36,200 nucleotides of DNA, from the NCBI GenBank assembly GCA_045579745.1, contig JAZNMQ010000044.1:1-36200 (forward strand), read 5' to 3'. The position numbers and the translations under genes are program-made. This stretch comes from Flemingiibacterium sp045579745 (lineage in GTDB: Bacteria > Bacillota > Clostridia > Oscillospirales > CAG-272). Under the pieces are notes generated by a model. It did no database searches, was not told the DNA's origin, and saw only the letters and a program-made list of their open reading frames with translations. How positions within the stretch are numbered: position 1 is the stretch's first letter; every line of letters begins with the position of its first letter. Of the stretch, positions 14,638-22,150 are shown in pieces.

Positions 14638-15834
14638 TTTTTCAATTTCTGTTTCGCTGTCGGTATAAATCGGAACCTCCGTTGCAATATCGGTTTCGAT
14701 TACAAGCTTGCAGTCAATAACATAAGCACCGTCAAGCATTCCTGCCGTTATCTCACGCGAGATAAGCTGACAGTCCGCCGGAAGCTTTTCATATTCCTCT
14801 CTCAGCCTTGCGTAGGCTTGACTTTTCGCGGAAGCTTCATCTAATAAAACCGGTGTCTGCTCAAATTCGCGGTAAACTATTTTTCGAATCGAGATGGGAA
14901 CCTCGATCTCTCCGAAAAAGCATAGCTGATGCTCTGATTCTATTATATCATATTCCGAGGGGATTTTGCCGCTTTTTCCGAAAAGTTTTAAGGATTTTCC
15001 GAAAATATTTATATATTTCTCGCAGTATTCATATCCGGTAGGCTCTCGGACGGTCGATTTGAGCGGCACCTCAATATGAAAATTGCGCTTTACATGGGCT
15101 AAAACCCTTCCGCGCGCATGAACAAGCTCAAGACTGTGCTTCAGTTCCATAATACCCGATGCCAACAGCTCGCCGCGCCGTACAAGCTCATCCTGCCTTG
15201 CAACAGCAGAGCCTTTATATATCTCCATATGGCTTATAATGCCATCCTCACTCGCTATGAGATTGTGCGGCTTGCCCTCATCCGGAATCGGTTCGTTTTT
15301 AATTGTTTCGCGAACCTCAAGTGTGGCGGCTGTTCCATGCACATTTAATGCCATCCAAGCTATATCGTCATATTCAATCAAATACTGATTGTGGAGCGTG
15401 TTGAAATCGATTCCGGGTATATATGAGCCGACACCGTAGCCGAGCTCGCCAAGCCGTTCGATCAGTACAGCAGAGGGGATCTGCGAATTGCCGACAACAT
15501 CAATCGTCCAAATGAACTGCTCTGACAAAAATAAAATCGCGGCGAACATTCCAATACCGAGCGGTATGCCATAGCGATGGCGATAACGCTTTATGAGGTA
15601 AAACAGCCCATGCTCACGCACAATTTCAAGGCGTATATTATGCCTTGAAAGTATACGGGATATCGGCTCGCAGTCGTATAGCGGCAGGGAAAATGTCAAA
15701 TAATCGTCATGTGCTTTCAGCTTTCTAACATTCGCACCGGATTCTGACAAAATATCTATTGCAATACCTGCATGTGCGGATTCAATTTTAAGATCGCGGC
15801 TTCCGATCAGCCAAAAAACAAGCTTAGCAAACAT
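14635..15834 (-). CDS. yqfD: sporulation protein YqfD
   Basis: This 399-aa protein has the YqfD architecture: an N-terminal cytosolic region, a membrane segment at about 88-106 (IPLGIGMFAAILFLSEQF) and an extracytoplasmic domain with GNSQIP and LEVRETIKNEPIP. YqfD is a forespore/mother-cell sporulation protein of the stage IV group in Bacillus. I choose the ATG at 15834 because GAGG lies six bases upstream; a GTG at 15840 is possible. It overlaps yqfC by 11 bp. Presence of yqfC-yqfD supports a spore-forming ancestry. Confidence 0.92.
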   Translation of the reverse strand: MFAKLVFWLIGSRDLKIESAHAGIAIDILSESGANVRKLKAHDDYLTFSLPLYDCEPISRILSRHNIRLEIVREHGLFYLIKRYRHRYGIPLGIGMFAAILFLSEQFIWTIDVVGNSQIPSAVLIERLGELGYGVGSYIPGIDFNTLHNQYLIEYDDIAWMALNVHGTAATLEVRETIKNEPIPDEGKPHNLIASEDGIISHMEIYKGSAVARQDELVRRGELLASGIMELKHSLELVHARGRVLAHVKRNFHIEVPLKSTVREPTGYEYCEKYINIFGKSLKLFGKSGKIPSEYDIIESEHQLCFFGEIEVPISIRKIVYREFEQTPVLLDEASAKSQAYARLREEYEKLPADCQLISREITAGMLDGAYVIDCKLVIETDIATEVPIYTDSETEIEK

Positions 15835-16141
15835 CGCCACCCTCGTCTAATCTGCCCTGCTCGGTCCCGTAAATTATACTCGTGATCACACCGTTTACAA
15901 GGACACTGCCACCGGAAAAGCTTCGAAGCTCAAGCTCCGTTCCCGTTACAGTCAGCCGCCCATCACAAAGCTCGAGAATAACCTTCTCCCCTGTGTATGA
16001 GGTCAGGCTTTCACATCCGCTGATGGATAATTCACGATTACCGACAGCCTCGATAAAGGAAATGCGTCCAAAAGTTCCTACAGGTATGTCAAGCGTTTCG
16101 CACATGCGCTGTGACAGCGGTTTTTTACCGATTTTACTCAT
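15824..16141 (-). CDS. yqfC: sporulation protein YqfC
   Basis: This 105-aa protein has the family pattern: CETLDIPVGTF near the N-terminus, a central VGNRELSISGCESL and the end of a beta-rich (YabP-like) fold at GGSVLVNGVITSI. YqfC/YabP family proteins are sporulation-specific. GGAG lies seven bases before the ATG. It is the first gene of the minus-strand block and is transcribed divergently from ylbJ. A sigma-E-like promoter candidate is at 16192-16220. Confidence 0.9.
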   Translation of the reverse strand: MSKIGKKPLSQRMCETLDIPVGTFGRISFIEAVGNRELSISGCESLTSYTGEKVILELCDGRLTVTGTELELRSFSGGSVLVNGVITSIIYGTEQGRLDEGGDVC

Positions 16142-16171
16142 ATTATCGCTCCAGATCCGTTATAATATATT

Positions 16172-16183
16172 GCGGATATCCGC
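16172..16183. promoter_or_regulatory. 12-bp perfect palindrome in the yqfC-ylbJ divergent region
   Basis: GCGGATATCCGC is a perfect inverted repeat between the two divergent sporulation genes. Its size suits a dimeric regulator, but its identity is unknown and it may be chance. Confidence 0.35.
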
Positions 16184-16191
16184 TTGGTTAA

Positions 16192-16220
16192 ATAATATGA
16201 TTAAAAAGCGGTGATTATTA
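16192..16220 (-). promoter_or_regulatory. candidate sigma-E-type promoter for yqfC
   Basis: On the minus strand CATATTAT (16192-16199) fits the sigma-E -10 consensus CATAnnnT, with TAATAAT (16214-16220) at the -35 position 14 bp away. yqfC-yqfD belong to the sigma-E regulon in Bacillus subtilis, which supports the reading. A/T-rich context makes chance matches likely. Confidence 0.4.
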
Positions 16221-16243
16221 TATTATCAAAAAGAAAGCGCAGC

Positions 16244-17173
16244 ATGGAGCTGCCAAGAGCCGATATGACTGCGCTGTGGCTATTCTCACTGTTTATGCTC
16301 GGATATTTTCTGAGGGCACCGACCCTTGCATCAAAGGCTGCCTATGCGGCTTTGAAATTCTGTGCAGTCGGGCTGATCCCGTCGCTTTTCCCGTTTATTG
16401 TACTTGTTGGGATAATAAACGGCTCGGGACTGTCATTTCGAATATCGGCGCTGATAGGAAAGCCTATCGCGTGGCTGTTGGGGCTAAGCCCTGCGTCTGC
16501 ATACGCTGTAGTTCTCGGAGCAATCGGAGGCTTTCCGATAGGAGCGGTATGCACGAGAGAGCTGTATGAAAAGGGCGATATTTCGCTTTGTGAAGCCGAG
16601 CATCTTTGCTCGATTACCAACAACGCAGGACCTGCATTCTGTATAGGCGGAATCGGTGCGGCGATGTTTGGCGACACATTATTCGGGGTGAAATTATATC
16701 TGTGTCAAATCGCTGCGGCTCTGCTTATCGGACTTGTCCTGCGAGGCAAAAAAAGCAAAGAGAGAGCCTTAATTCCAAGCTCATCAAAGCAAAAGCAGAT
16801 TAGTGAAATTGTAACCGAAGCTGTTGCAAACGGCGGTCAAACCATGCTGAAGGTGTGTTCCTTTGCAATATTCTTTGCTGTTATAGCAGATGCCGTTTGC
16901 ATGATAGTCGAGCCGACTCTCGGCAAAGGCGCAACCGCGTTGATAACCTCATTTTGCGAGCTGACTGCAGCATGTCGGAGATGCGCAATGCTTGACGGCT
17001 TGACAGCACGGGCGCTTGCGGCGTTTTCCGTCGGCTACTCAGGCTTGTCCGTTCACATGCAGGTGGCTTCAATATTGTCCGGAAGCGGTATTAAGCTAAG
17101 CCGATATCATGTCTGCAAGCTTATTTCAGGCATTCTCTGCATGCTTTTGATATGCGTATTGGAAATAATATAG
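16244..17173 (+). CDS. ylbJ: sporulation integral membrane protein, YlbJ family
   Basis: This protein of about 309 aa has multiple membrane segments and the nucleoside-recognition/gate-type motifs GLIPSLFPFIV, IGGFPIGA and SITNNAGPAFCIGG. These are characteristic of YlbJ, a sigma-E-dependent sporulation membrane protein. It is shorter than the roughly 400 residues of Bacillus YlbJ. No clear ribosome binding site is seen; I favour the ATG at 16244 over an in-frame GTG at 16211, which would overlap the yqfC -35. It diverges from yqfC and ends one base before the convergent RadC-like gene. Transporter role is inferred from fold only. Confidence 0.82.
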   Translation: MELPRADMTALWLFSLFMLGYFLRAPTLASKAAYAALKFCAVGLIPSLFPFIVLVGIINGSGLSFRISALIGKPIAWLLGLSPASAYAVVLGAIGGFPIGAVCTRELYEKGDISLCEAEHLCSITNNAGPAFCIGGIGAAMFGDTLFGVKLYLCQIAAALLIGLVLRGKKSKERALIPSSSKQKQISEIVTEAVANGGQTMLKVCSFAIFFAVIADAVCMIVEPTLGKGATALITSFCELTAACRRCAMLDGLTARALAAFSVGYSGLSVHMQVASILSGSGIKLSRYHVCKLISGILCMLLICVLEII

Positions 17174-17174
17174 C

Positions 17175-17852
17175 CTATTCGACCGAATCAAGTTCGTCGC
17201 ATGCGAGAACATGCACCTCGTCATCGATTATATAAAAGCCCTGAAGCCTGATATTAAAATCCGTTAGCACATTTCCGATAACAAACGCTATATCAGTATC
17301 CGCGCTATTGTCGGAAAGCTGACTTACTGTTGGATGATTGTGTGCGACGGATATGAGATTTACCCGATTTCGGCTTGCAAAATCGGCTATTGATGCGATG
17401 TATGTCGAGATCGAATCGATAGTACCGCGCATTATGCATTCGCAGACGACCAAAATACCGTTATCGTCGAATCCTGCCGCCCATAGCTCCTCGCTTTCGG
17501 TTCCGTCAAGTATCTGAGAAAACAGCCTTCCCACATCCTCAACATACTCTCCAACCGACACGCTGCTGTTTTTCATGGAATCTCTGTATATTTTACCGAG
17601 GATGACGATAAGTGCGACTGCCTTTTGAGAAATATGTGGAATCTTTTCAAGCTCAGAATGGCTTGCTTTAAAAATCGCGCTGTAGCTTCCGAATGTATCG
17701 TAGAGCGAATCGATAATCTCATTCGAATATTTTGCGCGGTCGGTGAATGAAAGAATAAGCGTGAGCAGCTCACGGTCAGTCAATGCTTCACCCGTTGTGT
17801 CGCGAAAAACCTCTAACAGATTTCCACTATCGCCAGCCTTATCAAGTTCCAT
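17175..17852 (-). CDS. RadC-like JAB/MPN-domain protein with altered JAMM motif
   Basis: This 225-aa protein has the RadC layout: an N-terminal helix-hairpin-helix region (LTDRELLTLILSF; LEKIPHIS) and a C-terminal JAB/MPN domain with SVAHNHP. Canonical RadC reads HNHPSGDP-x-x-S-x-x-D; here HNHP is followed by TVSQLSDNSADTD, so spacing is about three residues longer and the Ser position is unclear. The metal-dependent hydrolase site may be changed or lost. RadC function is unsettled. I start it at ATG 17852, eight bases after AGGAG; a longer frame to 17870 would contain that site. It converges with ylbJ without a terminator between them. Confidence 0.82.
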   Translation of the reverse strand: MELDKAGDSGNLLEVFRDTTGEALTDRELLTLILSFTDRAKYSNEIIDSLYDTFGSYSAIFKASHSELEKIPHISQKAVALIVILGKIYRDSMKNSSVSVGEYVEDVGRLFSQILDGTESEELWAAGFDDNGILVVCECIMRGTIDSISTYIASIADFASRNRVNLISVAHNHPTVSQLSDNSADTDIAFVIGNVLTDFNIRLQGFYIIDDEVHVLACDELDSVE

Positions 17853-17919
17853 ACGGCATTCTCCTAACATTTTGTCTTTAACTGTCGAACGGTTTTAGAT
17901 ACAAAAGCATGGCTATATC

Positions 17920-17947
17920 TTGATTAATTTCAAAATTGTGGTAAAAT
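17920..17947 (+). promoter_or_regulatory. promoter for the 70-aa gene
   Basis: TTGATT (17920-17925) and TAAAAT (17942-17947) are separated by 16 bp, 34 bases upstream of the ATG at 17982. It also supports that small gene being real. Confidence 0.55.
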
Positions 17948-17981
17948 AATATTGTGAAACAATATCAAAGGCGGAAATATT

Positions 17982-18194
17982 ATGAACAATTCGCAAAAAA
18001 TCGAAATAGAATACAGCAAGCGCCGTCCGTTATCCGAGGCATGGTGTGTTCGCTCGGATGGTCATACTACCTACGCCTCGACACGTGAGGAAGCAATTAA
18101 AACACACAGAAACATGCTCGACACCTACAGGCGAATAGCATGTTCTCTGAAGCTGTGTGCAGACAAATCGCACCAAACTGACAGAAAGCGTTAA
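17982..18194 (+). CDS. 70-aa protein of unknown function
   Basis: This small basic protein has WCVRSDGHTTYASTREEAI in the middle, loosely similar to the W-x-V...T...EAI pattern of small DUF2188-type proteins, and a Lys/Arg-rich tail (ending TDRKR). A promoter lies just upstream, with a GGCGGA-type site seven to eight bases before the ATG. It is monocistronic between the RadC-like gene and the ABC exporter genes, and is followed by a terminator hairpin about 110 bases downstream. Family assignment is tentative. Confidence 0.55.
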   Translation: MNNSQKIEIEYSKRRPLSEAWCVRSDGHTTYASTREEAIKTHRNMLDTYRRIACSLKLCADKSHQTDRKR

Positions 18195-18302
18195 TTACAG
18201 TATACAATCTTATATGTCAGATGTCAACATTATTAATGTAAATATTATTGATTTTGACCTGATAATCACTATAAAAATCCGCATTTGCAAGCTAACTAAG
18301 AT

Positions 18303-18336
18303 GTCGGAGCCTCGTTTTATAATGCAAGGCTCCGAC
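18303..18336. terminator. terminator hairpin between convergent genes
   Basis: A perfect 10-bp GC-rich stem (18303-18312 with 18327-18336) has a 14-nt loop. It lies between the plus-strand 70-aa gene and the end of the minus-strand ABC operon. On the plus strand TTTG follows; on the minus strand no T-run does. It can serve both genes. Confidence 0.6.
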
Positions 18337-18353
18337 TTTGTGTTGTGTATATT

Positions 18354-20240
18354 TTATTTTCCTAAAAGCTTGCTCTTCTCATACTGCATTTGATAGAGCT
18401 CGTAGTAGCGTCCGCGCGCTTCAAGCAGTTCAAAGTGAGTGCCCTGCTCGATAATTTCGCCGTGTGAAAGCACTATAATGTTGTCTGCATGCTGAATCGT
18501 GGAAAGTCTGTGCGCTACGATGAGCATAGTTCCGATGTTCATCATCTTTTCAAGTGAATCCTGAATAAGAAGCTCAGTTTCGGTATCTATATTCGCAGTC
18601 GCTTCGTCGAGGATCATGACCTCGGGCTTATGTATGATCGTACGGGCAAACGAGAGCAGCTGTCGCTGACCTGCGGAGAAGTTATTGCCTCTCTCGCGAA
18701 CTTCCTCGTCAAGTCCGTCCGGCAGACGGGAGATGAATTTGTCGGCATTCACATAGCGGCATGCCTCCATAACCTCGTCATCCGAAATGCCCTCGCTCTT
18801 TAGCAGAATGTTGCTTCTTATAGTTCCTGAGAACAGGAAAACATCCTGAAGCATCTGACCGAAATGGCGGCGCAGAGAGGAGATTTTGATTTTCTTTATA
18901 TCAATGCCGTCGATAAGTATCTGTCCCTTTTGAATATCGTAATCGCGGCATATGAGCGAAAGGATCGTCGTTTTTCCCGAGCCAGTCGAGCCGACGAACG
19001 CTACGGTTTCCTTAGCGTTGACCTTAAAGGAAACGCCCTTCAAAACCCACTCGTTCGGAACATAGGAGAACCAAACATCTCGGAACTCAATCGTGCCCTC
19101 AATGTGGTCGACCTCGATAGCATCTTCGGTGTCAACGACATCGGGCGTGATATCGAATATCGTGAATATCTTTTCAGCCGAGGCAAAGGCAGATTGGAGC
19201 CAGTTGAACTGCTCAGCAAGGCTTTGGAGCGGATTGAAGAACTTCGAGATATACATATAGAATGTAACGATGGTTCCGCTTGTGATCGTCTGACCGAGGA
19301 ATTCCACATTTTTGATATAACCGCGACCGCCAAGGTACAAAAGACACATGACCGATGAAATGTAGAGCATATAAATGAGCGGTCTGAAAATACCGAATAC
19401 AAATATCTGATTGCGCTTTGCTTTGCCGAGCGCGATATTTTTTGCATCGAACTCATCCTTTTTCCTCTGCTCGCGGTTAAAGATCTGAATGATCTTCATG
19501 CCGGAAAGATGCTCAGAAAGGTAGGTATTGATATCCGTCGTGCCATCCTTGACCTTGCGGTAGGCTTTTCTTGAAAACTTACGGAAAATCACAGTAAACG
19601 TGATGATAAACGGCACGAAGCAGAGAACCATCAATGTGAGCTGATAGTTTACAAGGAGCATTGCAGTCAGCACGCCTATGATAATAAAGCAGTTTTTGAT
19701 GAGGTTAACAATGATGTTGGTGAACATCATTGAGATAGCGTTCGTATCGTTTGTAACACGCGTTACGAGCTTTCCTACGGGTATTTTGTTGAGCTGAGCG
19801 TGCGAAAGGCTTTCAATATGTACGAAAAGATCCTCACGAATAGATGAGAGTATCTTCTGTCCTGTTTTTTGCAAAACAATTGCTTGGATATATGAGCAGA
19901 TAAGCGAGATTACGAGTATTCCCCCATACAATGCGACCTGCATAAAGAGAATCGACATTTCGAAATCTTCCTTGATCATCTCCTCGATGTTTCCGATGAT
20001 AAGCGGAGATATGATGTCATACGCAATCGAGAAAATCATTACAACAAGGACAAGCAAAAAGCTCTTTATGTGCGGTTTTGCGTATTTAAGCAGACGCTTT
20101 GTGATTTCGCTATCCTTCATATTGCGGTCGAAGCCGATAGCTTCCTTGCGGTCCTTGATCGACAGATACGCGGCGATGAAGATTATTGACAGCGCGCCGA
20201 TGATTCCGCCGATAATAAGAAGTGGGTAAAATTCCATCAT
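18354..20240 (-). CDS. heterodimeric ABC exporter, subunit with canonical Walker B
   Basis: This 628-aa half-transporter has six membrane segments (first at about 5-25) and a nucleotide-binding domain with Walker A GSTGSGKT, a signature altered to FSAGQ and Walker B VMILDEATANID, which keeps the catalytic Glu. In heterodimeric exporters (TM287/288, BmrCD, LmrCD) one subunit has the full Walker B and the other does not, exactly the pairing seen here. Substrates of such exporters are drugs, lipids or peptides; none is indicated. Its start overlaps the stop of the partner gene by 4 bp. AGGAAGGTGC lies before the ATG. Confidence 0.92.
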   Translation of the reverse strand: MMEFYPLLIIGGIIGALSIIFIAAYLSIKDRKEAIGFDRNMKDSEITKRLLKYAKPHIKSFLLVLVVMIFSIAYDIISPLIIGNIEEMIKEDFEMSILFMQVALYGGILVISLICSYIQAIVLQKTGQKILSSIREDLFVHIESLSHAQLNKIPVGKLVTRVTNDTNAISMMFTNIIVNLIKNCFIIIGVLTAMLLVNYQLTLMVLCFVPFIITFTVIFRKFSRKAYRKVKDGTTDINTYLSEHLSGMKIIQIFNREQRKKDEFDAKNIALGKAKRNQIFVFGIFRPLIYMLYISSVMCLLYLGGRGYIKNVEFLGQTITSGTIVTFYMYISKFFNPLQSLAEQFNWLQSAFASAEKIFTIFDITPDVVDTEDAIEVDHIEGTIEFRDVWFSYVPNEWVLKGVSFKVNAKETVAFVGSTGSGKTTILSLICRDYDIQKGQILIDGIDIKKIKISSLRRHFGQMLQDVFLFSGTIRSNILLKSEGISDDEVMEACRYVNADKFISRLPDGLDEEVRERGNNFSAGQRQLLSFARTIIHKPEVMILDEATANIDTETELLIQDSLEKMMNIGTMLIVAHRLSTIQHADNIIVLSHGEIIEQGTHFELLEARGRYYELYQMQYEKSKLLGK

Positions 20241-22039
20241 CTGTGCGCACCTTCCTTTTCGACATCCAATTTTTGAAGCTCAACCATATCGTGATAAGCC
20301 GCACAGCGCTCATAAAGCTCGCTGTGAGAGCCGACATCGACTATCCTGCCGTCATCGACAAATATTATCTTATCCATTTGCTCGATTGTGGTGATACGGT
20401 GAGCGATAAATATTGTGGTTTTTCCTTTTCTGATGCTGCGAAGATTGTTTAATATGACACTCTCGGTTTTTACGTCAACTGCCGATACGGAATCGTCGAG
20501 AATGAGTATAGAGGCATCCTTCATAAGCGCACGGGCTATAGAAATACGCTGCTTCTGACCGCCCGAAACTGTAACGCCTCGTTCGCCGAGAACTGTATTA
20601 TACTGCTCGGGGAATTCGGAGATGTTTTCATGAACATCCGCCATTTTTGCGGCGTTTGCTATCTCGGCTTCATCCTCGCTGTCGGATGCGAATGATATGT
20701 TGTTTGCAATAGTATCGCTGAAAAGGAAGTTGTCCTGCGGAACATATGCCGCATATTTTCTGACAGTTTTTATCGGAATATCGTTTATATCTCTGCCGTC
20801 GAGGAAAATGCTTGCATCGGGGACGTTGTAGATGCGAAGAATAAGGTCAACTATAGTTGTCTTTCCCGAACCGGTCTTGCCGATTATGCCGATGTTTTCG
20901 CCCTCGTTTATCTTGAACGATACGTTGTGAAGCGCGTCGATGGAGCTTCCCGGATGGCGGAAGCTAAGCGATTTAAATTCGATATTTCCGCGCAAAGGCT
21001 CGCCCTCGGCAACTCCCTCGCGGTCCACAACATCCGGCTTGGCGTCAAGCAGCTCGCTTATGCGTTTGAGTGATGCTTCGCCGCGCGAGCGCATTTCAAT
21101 AAGCTGTGAAATAGCCATAATAGGCCAAACTATCGATGTGAAATAGCCTATGAACTCAACAAGCTGACCTGCATTGAATACGCCCTCGTGAACAAGCCAT
21201 CCGCCGTAACCGAGAATTACGCAGATTACCGATTCGACAAATAGCGTCACGGAAATATTAAGCATTGTCGAAGCCTTGGTGTATTCGACATTGGCATTCT
21301 CGTTTTTCTTGTTTATATGTCGGAAAGATATAAGCTCTGAAAACTCCTTGACAAAAGCCTTGATAACGGCGATTCCCGAGAAGCTCTCCTGCGAATAGTC
21401 GGAGAGAAGCGAGAATGCCGCCTGTCTTGTTTCCCATTTTTTTTGCATATACTTGCCGACTATTGTGCCGACCGCAAGCATAAGTGCCATGGGAATTAGC
21501 GAGAGCAGGGTCAAAAATATATTCATATTAGCCATTTTGATGATTGCAAGTGCGCCGAGGAACAGCGCGTCGCTGAACATCAGAACGCCCGAACCGAAGC
21601 AGTCCTGCACCGTTTCGAGGTCGTTGGTGAAAAGACTCATCAAATTTCCGACCTTGTTGACCTGATAATACTGCTGCGAAAGGTCCTTGCAGCGGTCGAA
21701 CATCATTGCGCGAAGCTCGGTTTCAACCTTGATTCCCGAGCCGAAGAAGCAGATTCTCCAAAGAAATCTTCCAACTACAAGCGTCAGAATGATTCCGAGC
21801 AGAGGCAGGCAGATATGGTCAAGCAGAAAATCCATATCGAATGCCATCAGCACTCCGTCAACCTCAACCGCACCGTCGTTTAGGCCGTTTACGACCATTT
21901 TGTAAAGCTCGGGAACAACGAGCTGAAAATAGTCAACAAAAATCAGCGCAATTATTCCGAACAACAGCGAAGGTGCATATTTGATATAAAAACGATTAAT
22001 ATATTTTCCAAAAAGCAATTTCACATACCTCACATTCAT
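20237..22039 (-). CDS. heterodimeric ABC exporter, subunit with degenerate Walker B
   Basis: This 600-aa half-transporter has six membrane segments and an ATPase domain with Walker A GKTGSGKT, an intact VSGGQ signature and Walker B ILILDDSVSAVD, where the catalytic Glu is Asp. It pairs with the downstream gene to form one degenerate and one active ATP site. The longest frame starts at the ATG at 22039, but a promoter at 22050-22078 would leave an untranslated leader of only a few bases. A TTG at 22018, nine bases after GTGAGG, is an alternative start (MLFGKYINRF). Confidence 0.9.
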   Translation of the reverse strand: MNVRYVKLLFGKYINRFYIKYAPSLLFGIIALIFVDYFQLVVPELYKMVVNGLNDGAVEVDGVLMAFDMDFLLDHICLPLLGIILTLVVGRFLWRICFFGSGIKVETELRAMMFDRCKDLSQQYYQVNKVGNLMSLFTNDLETVQDCFGSGVLMFSDALFLGALAIIKMANMNIFLTLLSLIPMALMLAVGTIVGKYMQKKWETRQAAFSLLSDYSQESFSGIAVIKAFVKEFSELISFRHINKKNENANVEYTKASTMLNISVTLFVESVICVILGYGGWLVHEGVFNAGQLVEFIGYFTSIVWPIMAISQLIEMRSRGEASLKRISELLDAKPDVVDREGVAEGEPLRGNIEFKSLSFRHPGSSIDALHNVSFKINEGENIGIIGKTGSGKTTIVDLILRIYNVPDASIFLDGRDINDIPIKTVRKYAAYVPQDNFLFSDTIANNISFASDSEDEAEIANAAKMADVHENISEFPEQYNTVLGERGVTVSGGQKQRISIARALMKDASILILDDSVSAVDVKTESVILNNLRSIRKGKTTIFIAHRITTIEQMDKIIFVDDGRIVDVGSHSELYERCAAYHDMVELQKLDVEKEGAHR

Positions 22040-22049
22040 TAACCATTCA

Positions 22050-22078
22050 AGTATAGCACATGTTTCCTAAAAAAGCAA
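22050..22078 (-). promoter_or_regulatory. sigma-A promoter of the ABC exporter operon
   Basis: On the minus strand TTGCTT (22073-22078) and TATACT (22050-22055) are 17 bp apart, and TGC precedes the -10 as an extended element. The predicted start of transcription is about 4-5 bases from the ATG at 22039. Confidence 0.65.
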
Positions 22079-22091
22079 GGCATAATAAGAA

Positions 22092-22129
22092 AAAGGTCCT
22101 CCGAAATATATTAAATACGGAGGACCTTT
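22092..22129 (-). terminator. intrinsic terminator of the GH36-like gene
   Basis: A perfect 12-bp stem (22092-22103 with 22118-22129) with a 14-nt loop is followed on the minus strand by TTCTTATTA. It begins 22 bases after the stop at 22151. Confidence 0.75.
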
Positions 22130-22150
22130 GAGAACTATTATCAAATGAAT

